DNA of 24,788 nt. Source: Phoronis ovalis. Its lineage: Eukaryota > Phoronida > Phoronidae. The stretch lies in contig JAOXYB010062945.1 in NCBI GenBank assembly GCA_028565635.1, forward strand, positions 1 to 24,788. The letters run 5' to 3'. Positions 11,594-20,858 of the stretch are shown piece after piece (position 1 is the stretch's first letter; each line of letters starts with the position of its first letter). A program made the translations under genes and the position numbers. The notes under the pieces are model-generated. The model saw nothing but the letters and a program-made list of their open reading frames with translations, was not told the origin of the DNA and searched no databases.

Positions 11594-14500
11594 GTAAGTA
11601 CTAACTTTCAATATTTATTCTTCCCGCCATTTTTCTAAACAATGAACTCCGAGTCTGATTAAATTAGTGAGCCTTTCTTCCCTGTATTTTTTTCATCACA
11701 TGGTCTTTACTAAACTACTTTCTTACAGGTTACAATGTCCTTACCCGAAGGTGCTAAAGCAGCTTGTGCAAACCCTAATCCTATAATAGATGGAAGGAAA
11801 GCTAATGTGAATTTAGCCTATCTTGGAGCAAAACCACGAGGTAATATTTACAATGTTAACAGTGGAAGTTAACCTTCAAGTTTCGCGAATTGTCTGCCAT
11901 ATTAAATATTCCACTTAATATTTAATGAATTTTCCACAAGCGTGAATGAATGAAGTTTATTATAAAAGTCATAAGATTTTTTACTGTGGCCACTGAGTTA
12001 GGTTAATAACGCGTACATTTAAGTTGCATTTATCAAATTTGTCAAAAATTTTCTTTTGACTCGATACTGATTAAGATAGTATTGATAAGTAGGAAAGTGT
12101 GCTTAGGTGCATAACAACAGCCGATATCAGTAACATGTGTAATTACATCAACCAGCATAAAAGTGGTGTAAGTTTTATCGCACATCGCAAGGATTAACTC
12201 CTTTTAGCCTGTATCATGCTGTTTTAAAAACTAGACATAATGACCTGCCTTCTGCGGGGTGCATGTACGTGGATGTTACGGAGACCTTGTTTTAACCACG
12301 CGGAACGTGTCTTTTTCGTTATGATGTAAATTTTTAATGATTTGCATCTTTTTACAGCATTTCCACTAGCTGTGAAAGCAGGCCTTACAGGTTTAATGCC
12401 CAGCCAATTTGGGTAGGTGACATTCTATTAATTTACCTAACACACAATGTTCCTCATGGTAATATTAAATACGGTATACAAAATGCTTTTATTATAAACA
12501 CATTGGACAAAATGATGCGTAGATGATGCTTTTATAGTTGTATAGGGCAAGCCTCCGCCATCAGCCGCTATATTTGCTAATATAAATGCCTTTTTATTAT
12601 AAATATATTTAGGTGTTGACTTGTGAATTTTCTTTTTCCTAGACGTTAGACGCAGAAATAAAGAATACCTGTACGTCCACAATGAATATACACACACACG
12701 GCCATACAAATTAGTACAAGGCCTAAACTCAGGGTGAATTTCTTTGCTTGCATTTTTGTGCAACTATTTAGTCTGTTTTTAGTTGTTTGGTTTGCGCTTG
12801 CCTGTGTTTTTTTGTGAAACTTGCGGTGAAAGTTTTTTCTTCACTTATTACATATCAAAATTCGTCATAAATCACCGACTTATCGAATTCCAAAATTAAT
12901 GAGACATTGTCTTTTAATGTTGTGTAATAGTTTGGGTCAAGCTTTGGTGGTAGAGAATTTACTAACCCCTTTTTACTTTTACTTTGGTCATTTTAAGAAT
13001 CTCTGTTTTGACATCCTTTTAAATTTCTTTACAAAGTTTCTGATTACATAGTAAAGTAAATATATCTACTATCTCAAGCACACACACATTTTTCAAGTAC
13101 CACGTAACTCACGTATAGCAGGCTATTAGTAGAAACATAACCATAACTTTCCATAATCGCTTCGTTATAATTATATATTTAACTTTGAGTGAATGGATAG
13201 GTGAAATGCAAATAGATTTAGAGTATAGGTCGTATTCACAAAAACCTCTTAAAAAGCAATGTTGGCTATTCTCTGTGACATGGAACCTCGTGCTACTATA
13301 ATATAATGAATTCCCGCACTTTAGATATTGCTATCCAGGATTGTTATAGAATAATAAATTATGAGTTTAATATTCGTAGATTGTATAAGTTTGAAAAAGT
13401 CCCCTTCTATAAAGTCGTACGTAAGCTGTTCGTGACCAGGTTTCATTTCAATAGGGTTTTGTATTTGTGAATGTATTAAGCAGCCTTTTGAATATCAGAC
13501 AATTCGATAATAATTTGTTTGGCTAAGCAAGCAAGTTTATAATGTGCCTTTTTCTATTGTATATGAAAATTAACGGGACTTTAGATAAAATCTGGATCGC
13601 TACCAATATTTCTTTATCCTTTTCCTAAAACAGCAGTTAGGCGTATTTAAAACATCACTTTTAATAATTTATATATACTACTGCGTCATTAAAATGTATG
13701 AACTTTTAGAAGTTGCAATCAATTACTACACGAGGTGTAGGTATCATTATTTTTCAGGCTGACCGTTTCAAAATAATACAATAGCAAATCGATTATGGGA
13801 TGTATTTCATTTATGTATTAATTGTTAAAATTGTACGCTATTTGATCTATTGATTGGAATAGCCGATAAGTAGGTAATGGATCAAAATTTAAACCACGTG
13901 GTCTAGGTCCTTCATACCAAACTTGTTGTCTATATGGTTTACTTTGAATACTGTATATTTATTCAGTAATTATAGTAACTGCTGTTAATTTTAGTTGTGT
14001 ACAACTAAGTTTTAGTAGCTGATTGTAGAATGATTCATATTTATTTCACACTGGGCAAAATACTCCCTACTTGTTTAATTTCATGCACTGAAATCTGTCT
14101 GCTACCCCGGCCTACTACATATATGCTTAATCCTGTTATATAAGGTGAGGAATTTTGGGGCTTTTCACGGTTAAATTTTCACTTTATCTCTTTGATAACT
14201 GAAAACATTTCTATCTTTGTCACTTCTGTTAACAGACCGTAATCTGACAGTAACCATACACCAAGTGTGAATCACAACTAATAGCTATAGCTTGTACATA
14301 GACCAGCAGATGACTTTATTTGCTGGCATTCCAAATCTCCAACCGTTTCGAGCTAATTCACATTATACAGAGCTCGTGCCAATTAAATAAAGACATTTCC
14401 AACCTTTCTATGTTTCTGTTTTTTAGTCATAAAAGACTGCAGTGACAAATATATAATGTTTTATTATTTAATATCTATCATTCGAAGAAAGTTAAGAAAA

Positions 14501-17500
14501 GAGACAATTAAAATATGCTCCAAAACATTGCCATAATCTTGAAACTGCACCTAGACGCGTTGCTAATTCTCTCACCATTGTTTGCTTACATTGACAGCTT
14601 GTTATTATAACCAGACTAGAACACTGATACTTAGAGATAAGAAACACAACATTTTGTACACGTTTAATCACAAATTGACGAGTAATATAGTTTTAGCAAG
14701 TAGACAAACCTGTAGGCTAAAATCAATAATAGAAAAGTAACGGTGTTTCTAAGGACTGATTTTCCCAAACGCACGACTAGTAGGACCTAATGGTGCCTTG
14801 TAGCCATTAGGAAGGTAAATCTAGCAATTCAAGGATTTATTAGATAAGTACAACATCCAAATATTGCACAAATAAGGTTGTCCGTTCAAAGGCCTCAAAC
14901 GGCATATTGCTGCGCCCTGCCATGTTTGTGATACTCCATTGCTGTCATAGGCTATGTAGTTTATTTTTACGATTTACTTTGACACAACACTGAGCATCTT
15001 CATTTATTCTCTAATCGTATAGTTGATAACACGTTATTAGGATGATTAATAAAAACTCTGGTTTTAATTAAAAACATCTCTGATTATTATTCCCTTCTTT
15101 ACAATATGTATCAGAATATAGTTTCATGTTTCTTGCGTCTGTAATTTTGTTGGAATTTACATGAAAAGATGGAATCGATCTAGAAACAAAAATTCTTTCT
15201 TGAATCGAGAACAAGCACTAGTAAAACAAACAACATTCGATTTAATATTGTTCGACCCTAGTCGAATGTCTTTTTTTAACAAAGGTGCGCGGTGGTCTAT
15301 TATGATAATAGAATATCAGAAAATGTCAATGCACGTTTTCTCCCGTAGTACCTATTGTAATATTGACTTTTACAGAAAATCATTTGTCTGGTTGTTTTCA
15401 AGAGCCTCATAAGTATGCAATTATTCATTATCACTAAACATTGATTACACTTGACAGAGCTCTCACGAATATTGCTGTTTCCTTCTTCAAACTTACTACT
15501 TCAGAGGTCTGCTATTGATATCCATAGTACATTATAATGAACCATGCAATTTTAATTTTCGATGTAGACACTTTAAGTGTTAAATAATAGTAGGTCCCTG
15601 TATAATTGCATTCATTGCGTCCTTGGTTTATGATAACCGCCTTCTCAAATGTTGATGACGTTATAGGGTTTCTAAAGATACTCAAAAAGTACGAATATAG
15701 TATCTTTGGATCAGTTTTAAAACTCTAAACTCTTCACACAGGTAATAAAATTGGATAGAACACTAAATCAATTGATAAAAAGTGCCTCCTAATATGATAT
15801 GGATAAAAAACAGATTACCTAATATTTTAAACTTTAAATTTAAATACTCCTGGGCAAAAAGTATATCAAATCTGGACATTTCGGTATGAATTGCCGTATT
15901 ATTTGAGGTATCTGTCATCGATTGATGTCGTTTAGGAAAGTATAGGCCATAGGCCAAACTACTGTTGATTAAGTAGCGTTTAGCTTGTATAAATATTTCT
16001 GATCCTTACAAAATGACATTTGCTTGTGAATTACCAGGTGACGTCTGTCTAAAGGCATTTTTTATATCGTTTGATTGTTTTTCAATTTACTTATTCTGTT
16101 CATTGTTACTCTTTAGTTATGATAAGACTGTGGAGGTCTTTCATACCACTTTACTGTTTCTTTTCTCGCAAATTTCCAATGATAAAAGCGATTGATTTAG
16201 AGCATGGCCATATGCGTATAAAATGCGTAGAAGTCTCCATTTGTGGTGTGTGTTTCTGGAATTTCCAAATTTATCAAAACTGCCAAACACATACGAAAGT
16301 ATGAAGATAAACAACAGCCATAGTAAATTCCTTGGGCTCTGAATTCATTTATATTTATATTATTAACTTAAAATGATTTCATAAATTTACCTACGTTTCT
16401 TATATTAATAAATGAATTTTTTTATTTGGTCTGCATATAAAGCCAACAACAAATATGCAGAAGCCCTAAGTAAACTTAGCACAAGGCTTTATAGGGAAAA
16501 TTCTGCACATATACAGGGGGTCATGTTGACAAGATCTATGTTATATTCTAAACCCAAGGACGATTTTACATAGTAAGAATCATTCCCTAATTTATCTTCA
16601 ATTAAGTAACGTTACGAAACAAATAAACCACTTCTCGTGTGAATCGAAATTAACACAAAAATTATGTTTTAGTTCTCCAAGGAAGTGAACAGTAGTTACT
16701 TGGTTGTCATTCCTCCCGATCGTGATTTCATATTTTCACAGTAATAATACTGTTCTTTTATAGTTTCTTATGCAGATGGTTTATATATTATACAAGTAAG
16801 GATTATTTCCCAAAACAGTCGATCACAATCAACAATCCTCATCAGTCATATCGAGATTCGGTTTTCATTCCCTGTTTTCTCAACGAATCATTTCAACATA
16901 TTGAAAAGATCGCATTTCTCCTTTTATATTCCAATTTGCCGCCCCTAGTATTATTAAATTAAGTATAGAATGCGAAGCTTAACGAATTAAACCAATAAGA
17001 AACTTACTTTTTATTTATTTTTGAATTCTCTTAATTCATTTGTGCACATAAGATACTATTAATACTATTCCTTCATTTTTTGTTCAGAGTTAAATACAAC
17101 TGCTTTGTCGCATGTGGAAATGAAATGAGCCTCGAGTTGATAACCAGCTGGCTGAAGCAGTGACTCGTTATCTCTTTTTGCGATAACGATGAAAAAACGC
17201 TTCCATCAATGTGGGAGTTAGTTATTTAAAAAGAATTAACCCTTAAACTTCCATCTGATATAATCATTGCTAATAACATACTACTTAGTTACTTAGTAGT
17301 TAAAAGAAACAAGCATTCTGTCTATACTCCGTAACAGTTTTCGTGTCTTTAGTACATATAATCTTATTTAAAACAAACTTTCAATTTTTAACTTTCATGG
17401 TGTTTGATTTTAACTTGTATTTGATGAATCTGTTTGCGTAGATATGATTGTCATAATTCCTGTGTGCAAACTCGATGATGTGGTGAACAAATTTAGACGT

Positions 17501-18665
17501 TTGCTGTCTTTGGTTTTCTATGTCTATTGCTCTGTAGAAATAAAACAACATGACTATAACCAGTGCCTATAAATGTACGAACAAATACTCCATGTTCTTA
17601 CAGTAGTGTATCATATACACTTATTAACTTAAAATTGTTTTAGCATGCCACACATTCGAGACGAGCGTCATGATTTCCCTTGGTAGAAATATCCTGGGAC
17701 AAAATGACTAAATTATTATCTGTGTGTGAAATTCGTTCTATTTCATTCTGCTGTTTTTCGCAAAGCATGCGAGTGATCATTCTGGCTTCATAGCTACAGA
17801 ATTAGTTGTATATGATTTAGACAGCAGTATTCAAATGACGCGGTCATAGATGCATTTTGAAGAACAAAGACGCGATTTGCAGTACTTTAAAAGGGTTTAC
17901 CACACAATGGTTATCCTTACCTCTACGATGTGTCTATTTGTGGTATTTGAGAGAGTATAAGCAACAACAAAATATATACTACTAAACGAATTTGACCTTC
18001 TTCATCAAAATGCATCGCAGGTCACAGGTCATGTTTCTCAAGAGTGGTTTGAAACATTTTTACTGTTGCCATGCGAACGGATGCGTGCAGGGTATAACAA
18101 AGCATAACAGAAATTTTCTGTTTCTTTTTATGTATCACCAGATAAGATCTATTTATGGTAGTATTCCAACTATGCCACGTGTTTGTGAACATGCCGCTTC
18201 AATCGAGAATGAGAATGTCTCAGTTCTAGTGTAAAACCGCTGGAAAGACGAGTAATTGCTTTATCACTGCACGCAGCTGTTCACAGCTCGATATCCTATC
18301 CTTGTTATAACCCTTGTCATAACGTATTTACAGCATATTTCTTATTTTTTTTCAGACTCGCACAGTCGCCACATACATTAATGTATCCTGCGTCCGCCTA
18401 TACTATGCCAATGGCTGTATCTCCCCATTCACCGTTGTCTCCAACTGCCGCTGCAGCAGGTCAGTTTTTCGATTACAGTGCTTACGCTGCCCAATTTCCA
18501 AATGCTTACGAAACGTACCCTTACACGACCGCTCCAGCGGGAGCATATCTGCCTGCCGGATACGCATTGCAAACAATGCCACAGACAGCTCTTTCGACAG
18601 CGGGAACCATGACAGCAGCTGGTCTTGCCGCATATGCACCCGCCCAAATACAGGAAAGGATGTGA
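11417..18665 (+). CDS. RBM24: RBM24/RBM38-family (SUP-12-like) RNA-binding protein, four coding exons
   Basis: The coding sequence joins 11417-11593, 11729-11840, 12358-12412 and 18356-18665 (654 nt, 217 residues plus TGA). The start is well set: A at -3, and an in-frame TAA two codons upstream (11411-11413). One RRM covers roughly residues 14-92. RNP2 is KLFVGG (15-20) and RNP1 is RGYGFVTM (55-62), with the family stretches [36 protein letters not shown] (positions about 77-96) intact. The C-terminal half (about 97-217) is low-complexity Ala/Tyr/Pro/Thr-rich and ends QIQERM, resembling the vertebrate ending. Human RBM24 and RBM38 are about 236-239 residues; the long poly-Ala run is missing here. 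Family members bind GU/U-rich RNA and control muscle splicing, mRNA stability and translation in nucleus and cytoplasm. An invertebrate gene probably predates the RBM24/RBM38 split, so the symbol names the family. Confidence 0.95.
11594..11728 (+). other. RBM24: Intron 1 (135 bp)
   Basis: The intron runs from donor GTAAGT to the acceptor TTACAG at 11723-11728. It is short and AT-rich, with a pyrimidine-rich stretch before the acceptor. Reading through the donor adds 14 codons and then a stop (TAA ending at 11638), so retention would leave a broken RRM of 73 residues. Confidence 0.93.
11729..11840 (+). CDS. RBM24: RBM24-like exon 2 (residues 60-96 plus one base)
   Basis: This 112-nt exon completes the RRM: VTM of RNP1, the second helix (divergent, [11 protein letters not shown]), and the invariant family block from NPNPII through LAYLGAKPR (residues 75-96). 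It ends with a single G of the next codon before the donor GTAATA at 11841. The second helix is the least conserved part of the domain, while the last beta strand is essentially identical to vertebrate members. Confidence 0.95.
11841..12357 (+). other. RBM24: Intron 2 (517 bp)
   Basis: The donor is GTAATA at 11841 and the acceptor is TTTTTACAG ending at 12357. The donor is weaker than consensus at its fourth and fifth intron bases. No ORF, repeat or RNA gene was recognised inside. Confidence 0.9.
12358..12412 (+). CDS. RBM24: RBM24-like exon 3, 55-nt small exon (residues 97-115)
   Basis: This short exon codes for the linker just after the RRM ([19 protein letters not shown]). The acceptor ends at 12357 and the donor is GTAGGT at 12413. 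A GT four bases downstream (12417) is excluded because it would keep the in-frame TAG at 12414-12416 of the donor. The exon enters in phase 1 and leaves in phase 2, so it cannot be skipped without a frameshift. The linker shows little similarity to the vertebrate one except for its Pro/Gly/Leu composition. The call rests on the open frame, good splice sites and exact joining of phases with exons 2 and 4. Confidence 0.85.
12413..18355 (+). other. RBM24: Intron 3 (about 5.9 kb)
   Basis: The donor is GTAGGT at 12413. The acceptor at 18355 follows a strong pyrimidine tract, CTTATTTTTTTTCAG. The intron holds AT-rich sequence with several chance ORFs of 60-108 codons that show no family resemblance and no codon bias. 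A nested inverted repeat lies at 16436-16493. An AATAAA lies at 12657-12662, about 240 bases after the donor. Otherwise I see no RNA gene or exon in it. Confidence 0.9.
16436..16493. repeat. Nested inverted repeat within intron 3
   Basis: The outer arms TATAAAGCC (16436-16444) and GGCTTTATA (16485-16493) pair perfectly. Inside them CTAAGT-AA-ACTTAG (16466-16479) forms a second tight hairpin. The flanks carry further GCAGAA/TTCTGC complementarity. The transcribed intron could fold here. It is too short in its paired parts to call a microRNA precursor. Confidence 0.6.
18356..18665 (+). CDS. RBM24: RBM24-like exon 4, last coding exon (residues 116-217)
   Basis: This exon begins with the last base of the G115 codon and encodes the low-complexity C-terminal region to TGA at 18663-18665. 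Recognisable family pieces are SPTAAAAG (residues 143-150), FDYSAY (153-158), the YPYTTAPA motif (169-176) and the terminal [14 protein letters not shown] aligns with the YPYAASPA segment of human RBM38/RBM24, reported to contact eIF4E. Overlapping antisense ORFs here are shadows of the GC-richer codons. Confidence 0.94.
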
Positions 18666-19065
18666 GCTGCAGTTAAAGACGGACTATATAATATTGATAC
18701 AGCTTGCAGCTGTGAACGTAGCTGCTGGAAGAAAGATCTCTATTTCTATGCAAATTGTAATGACATCACGACCATTAGCTGGATTATACTAAGTTACAAC
18801 CATATCAAAGAATTTCGCAGTAGTTGGTAGAACGTAGAAGCTCTGTAGACATATAATCGACAGCTATGTCTGTGAAAAGGACATCACGTATAGGAAAGCT
18901 TTGCATGTTAGGACGCCACTTTGGATATATGGAAATTATTTAAAAAAGACAATCAAATATATCAGAGTAAACTTAGATATAATTCAGCTTATGAAATATT
19001 TAAAAATAAAATGTTTACAATTTTAATATTTTAAGAGGACAATAAATGTTAAACTTTTATTTATA
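18666..19065 (+). other. RBM24: Probable 3' UTR with polyadenylation signals
   Basis: AATAAA occurs at 19005-19010 and 19041-19046, followed by a GT-rich stretch at about 19078-19105 that suits a downstream element. A further AATAAA is at 19273-19278 and would give a longer UTR. ATTTA pentamers occur at 18938, 18998 and 19059. The exact cleavage site cannot be fixed from the sequence. Confidence 0.5.
19041..19046 (+). terminator. Candidate polyadenylation signal AATAAA
   Basis: This canonical hexamer lies 376 bases after the stop codon, and GT-rich sequence follows 30-60 bases on. The AATAAA at 19005 is an equally canonical alternative. In AT-rich DNA the hexamer occurs by chance, so context is the main support. 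Confidence 0.5.
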
Positions 19066-20498
19066 AAAAGGTATCTGTTATAATGTTAACTGTTGTATTG
19101 TTCAGGACAGTGCTGTTTATAGCTCATCTTACCCGTCCAGTTTGTTCGAGAAATCGGACCCCTTTGTCAACACGTTGTTATATTATGTATTAGCATTTCA
19201 TCGTCCTCATGTATGATATAATATTATTCAAGTAGCTATACTTAATAGTAATTAGTAATTAGCATATCAGTAAATAAAACGTAGATATAAAATTGTAATA
19301 TTAACACGGATTTACTGTACATTTTACATTGCATCTCCGTCTTCAAAATGACGAGACATAGGAAAATATTATTCTCAAAGACTTAATTTAATTCGTATAC
19401 TAATAATAATTAGATCAGAAGTCAGGCGCACATAAGTTGCTTTTATATTCTTAATATGTGTAAATTCTGTCGAATATTTTTAGAGTTAACTTATGAATTT
19501 ACAAGTCTGTCATATAATGTCATCAAACTTTTTACAAGGAAAAAATATTTTATCTATTTATCATCCCATAGTTGTTATTAAATAATGTAAAATAGCCTCA
19601 AATAGCTTAGCATCACAGAAATAGAGCACAGGAAAGATTACGGCGGCAGACAAACTAAATTAAACTTTGGACGTTTCTTCGAGTTTACTGCACGACTAAG
19701 GGATATTCCGTTTCCACAATGTTTCCGTTCGTTTAAGCTTATTCACATTGTTCTTATGAAACAATTAATTATTTACTTTAACATAACTCATTATTGTTAT
19801 ATAAATATATATACTGATATTAAAAGAAATCATACAAAATGAAACTGGTTTTGAAATTTCATTTCCAACATAATCATTGTTTTTTTGAATTCTTCTTTCC
19901 GCATTTCGTAATTCTTGTCAACTGAAATAAATTACAAAGATAGAAACATGATATTGCTAATCGAAGGCAGTCTCAAACACTTATCAGACCAAAAGTAAAA
20001 GCAATATTTCAAAACAAAGCTTTTAAAAATCTTCAACGATCTCGAAAGCTTTGTTTCAATTTGTTCCGAATTATTACTTTTTATATGAGAGCTTATTCTG
20101 GAACTAAATGACGATACGTTGAGAAACTTTTGATACTGTTACATCGTTTCCGGTTTTCAATACATCGGAGCTGAGCGAGACGTCAATTAAAACAAACACT
20201 CATTGCTGACAAGTTAATCCTTTATAAATTATTAACAAACAAACACGTGCATAAACTACGACAAATGAAAGTAGATGTTCTTGCATTATCAATCTGTTTC
20301 TATTTTGGACATATTGCTACTTTTGCATTGGCAAGGTAAATTTGCCAAAGCATTCAATATGTACATGTATATAAATGGCACAGCAATAAGCGGTGTTCTA
20401 GAACGACAGTACGATTTCTTAATATATCTTATATTAATATTAATTAAGCTCCATGTTTAGCACACGATGGATGCTTAGTTATGGAATGATGTATGTAG
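19066..20498. other. Intergenic, no gene recognised
   Basis: This is AT-rich sequence after the gene with only short chance ORFs. It contains an extra AATAAA at 19273 and the inverted repeat at 20012-20056. Confidence 0.65.
20012..20056. repeat. Inverted repeat with perfect 12-bp arms
   Basis: AAACAAAGCTTT (20012-20023) and AAAGCTTTGTTT (20045-20056) are exact complements around a 21-base spacer. It is too far from the stop codon to be the gene's main poly(A) site region. It could be a MITE remnant or chance. Confidence 0.75.
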
Positions 20499-20506
20499 TG
20501 TGCGTA

Positions 20507-20850
20507 CTGGTGTGTCGGGGGGGGGGGGGGGGGACTGGGCCAATTTAGGGTGGGGGGGGGGTCCCGGGTGAAAAAACCCTATCTATACCCGTTACAAGCC
20601 AGCTATGGTAAAAAACATACCCCGTTGTACGAAAAGATGGCTAAAAACATACCCCTTTAGTAACACCCATAGCAAAAAACATGTCCCTTTATAAGCAAAC
20701 ATGATTTTCGGGACCTGTTGTTAGCAATGAGCTAAAAATATAGACCCTAGTTGTGAGCGTCCAGGGCTGAAATATATACCCGTCGCAAGCAGTGACCCTG
20801 AAAACTATACCCCATGTATAACCACTGGATGGCAGTGCCCCCGCGGGCGC
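20507..20850 (-). mobile_element. G-rich non-autonomous element with degenerate tandem units and 8-bp flanking repeat
   Basis: The segment is flanked by TGTGCGTA at 20499-20506 and 20851-20858, an 8-bp duplication of the size made by hAT-type transposases. It contains a 17-base G run (20517-20533), a 10-base G run (20552-20561), then about eight degenerate units starting near 20571, 20610, 20643, 20674, 20704, 20734, 20770 and 20801 (30-39 bp apart). Each begins with a variant of AAAAACATACCCC. The ends show a weak inverted match: GGGGGnACTGnnCCA on the left against the complement of the right. On the minus strand it reads like GGGTATG-TTTT repeat elements that I recall from several marine invertebrates. 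It has no coding capacity. Confidence 0.55.
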
Positions 20851-20858
20851 TGTGCGTA

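Noticed and set aside
12413-12420. Alternative donor GT at 12417 for exon 3
   Set aside because: Using it would place the in-frame TAG of 12414-12416 in the coding sequence. The donor at 12413 joins in frame with exon 4.
12437-12763. 108-codon minus-strand ORF in intron 3
   Set aside because: The composition matches translated AT-rich non-coding DNA, with no motif and no supporting splice or promoter context.
15161-16304. ORFs of 60-83 codons inside intron 3, considered as alternative exons
   Set aside because: None is framed by good splice sites in a phase that joins exons 3 and 4, and none resembles the family's C-terminal region.
18403-18647. Two antisense ORFs of 72 and 78 codons
   Set aside because: They lie wholly within coding exon 4 and are shadows of its biased codons.
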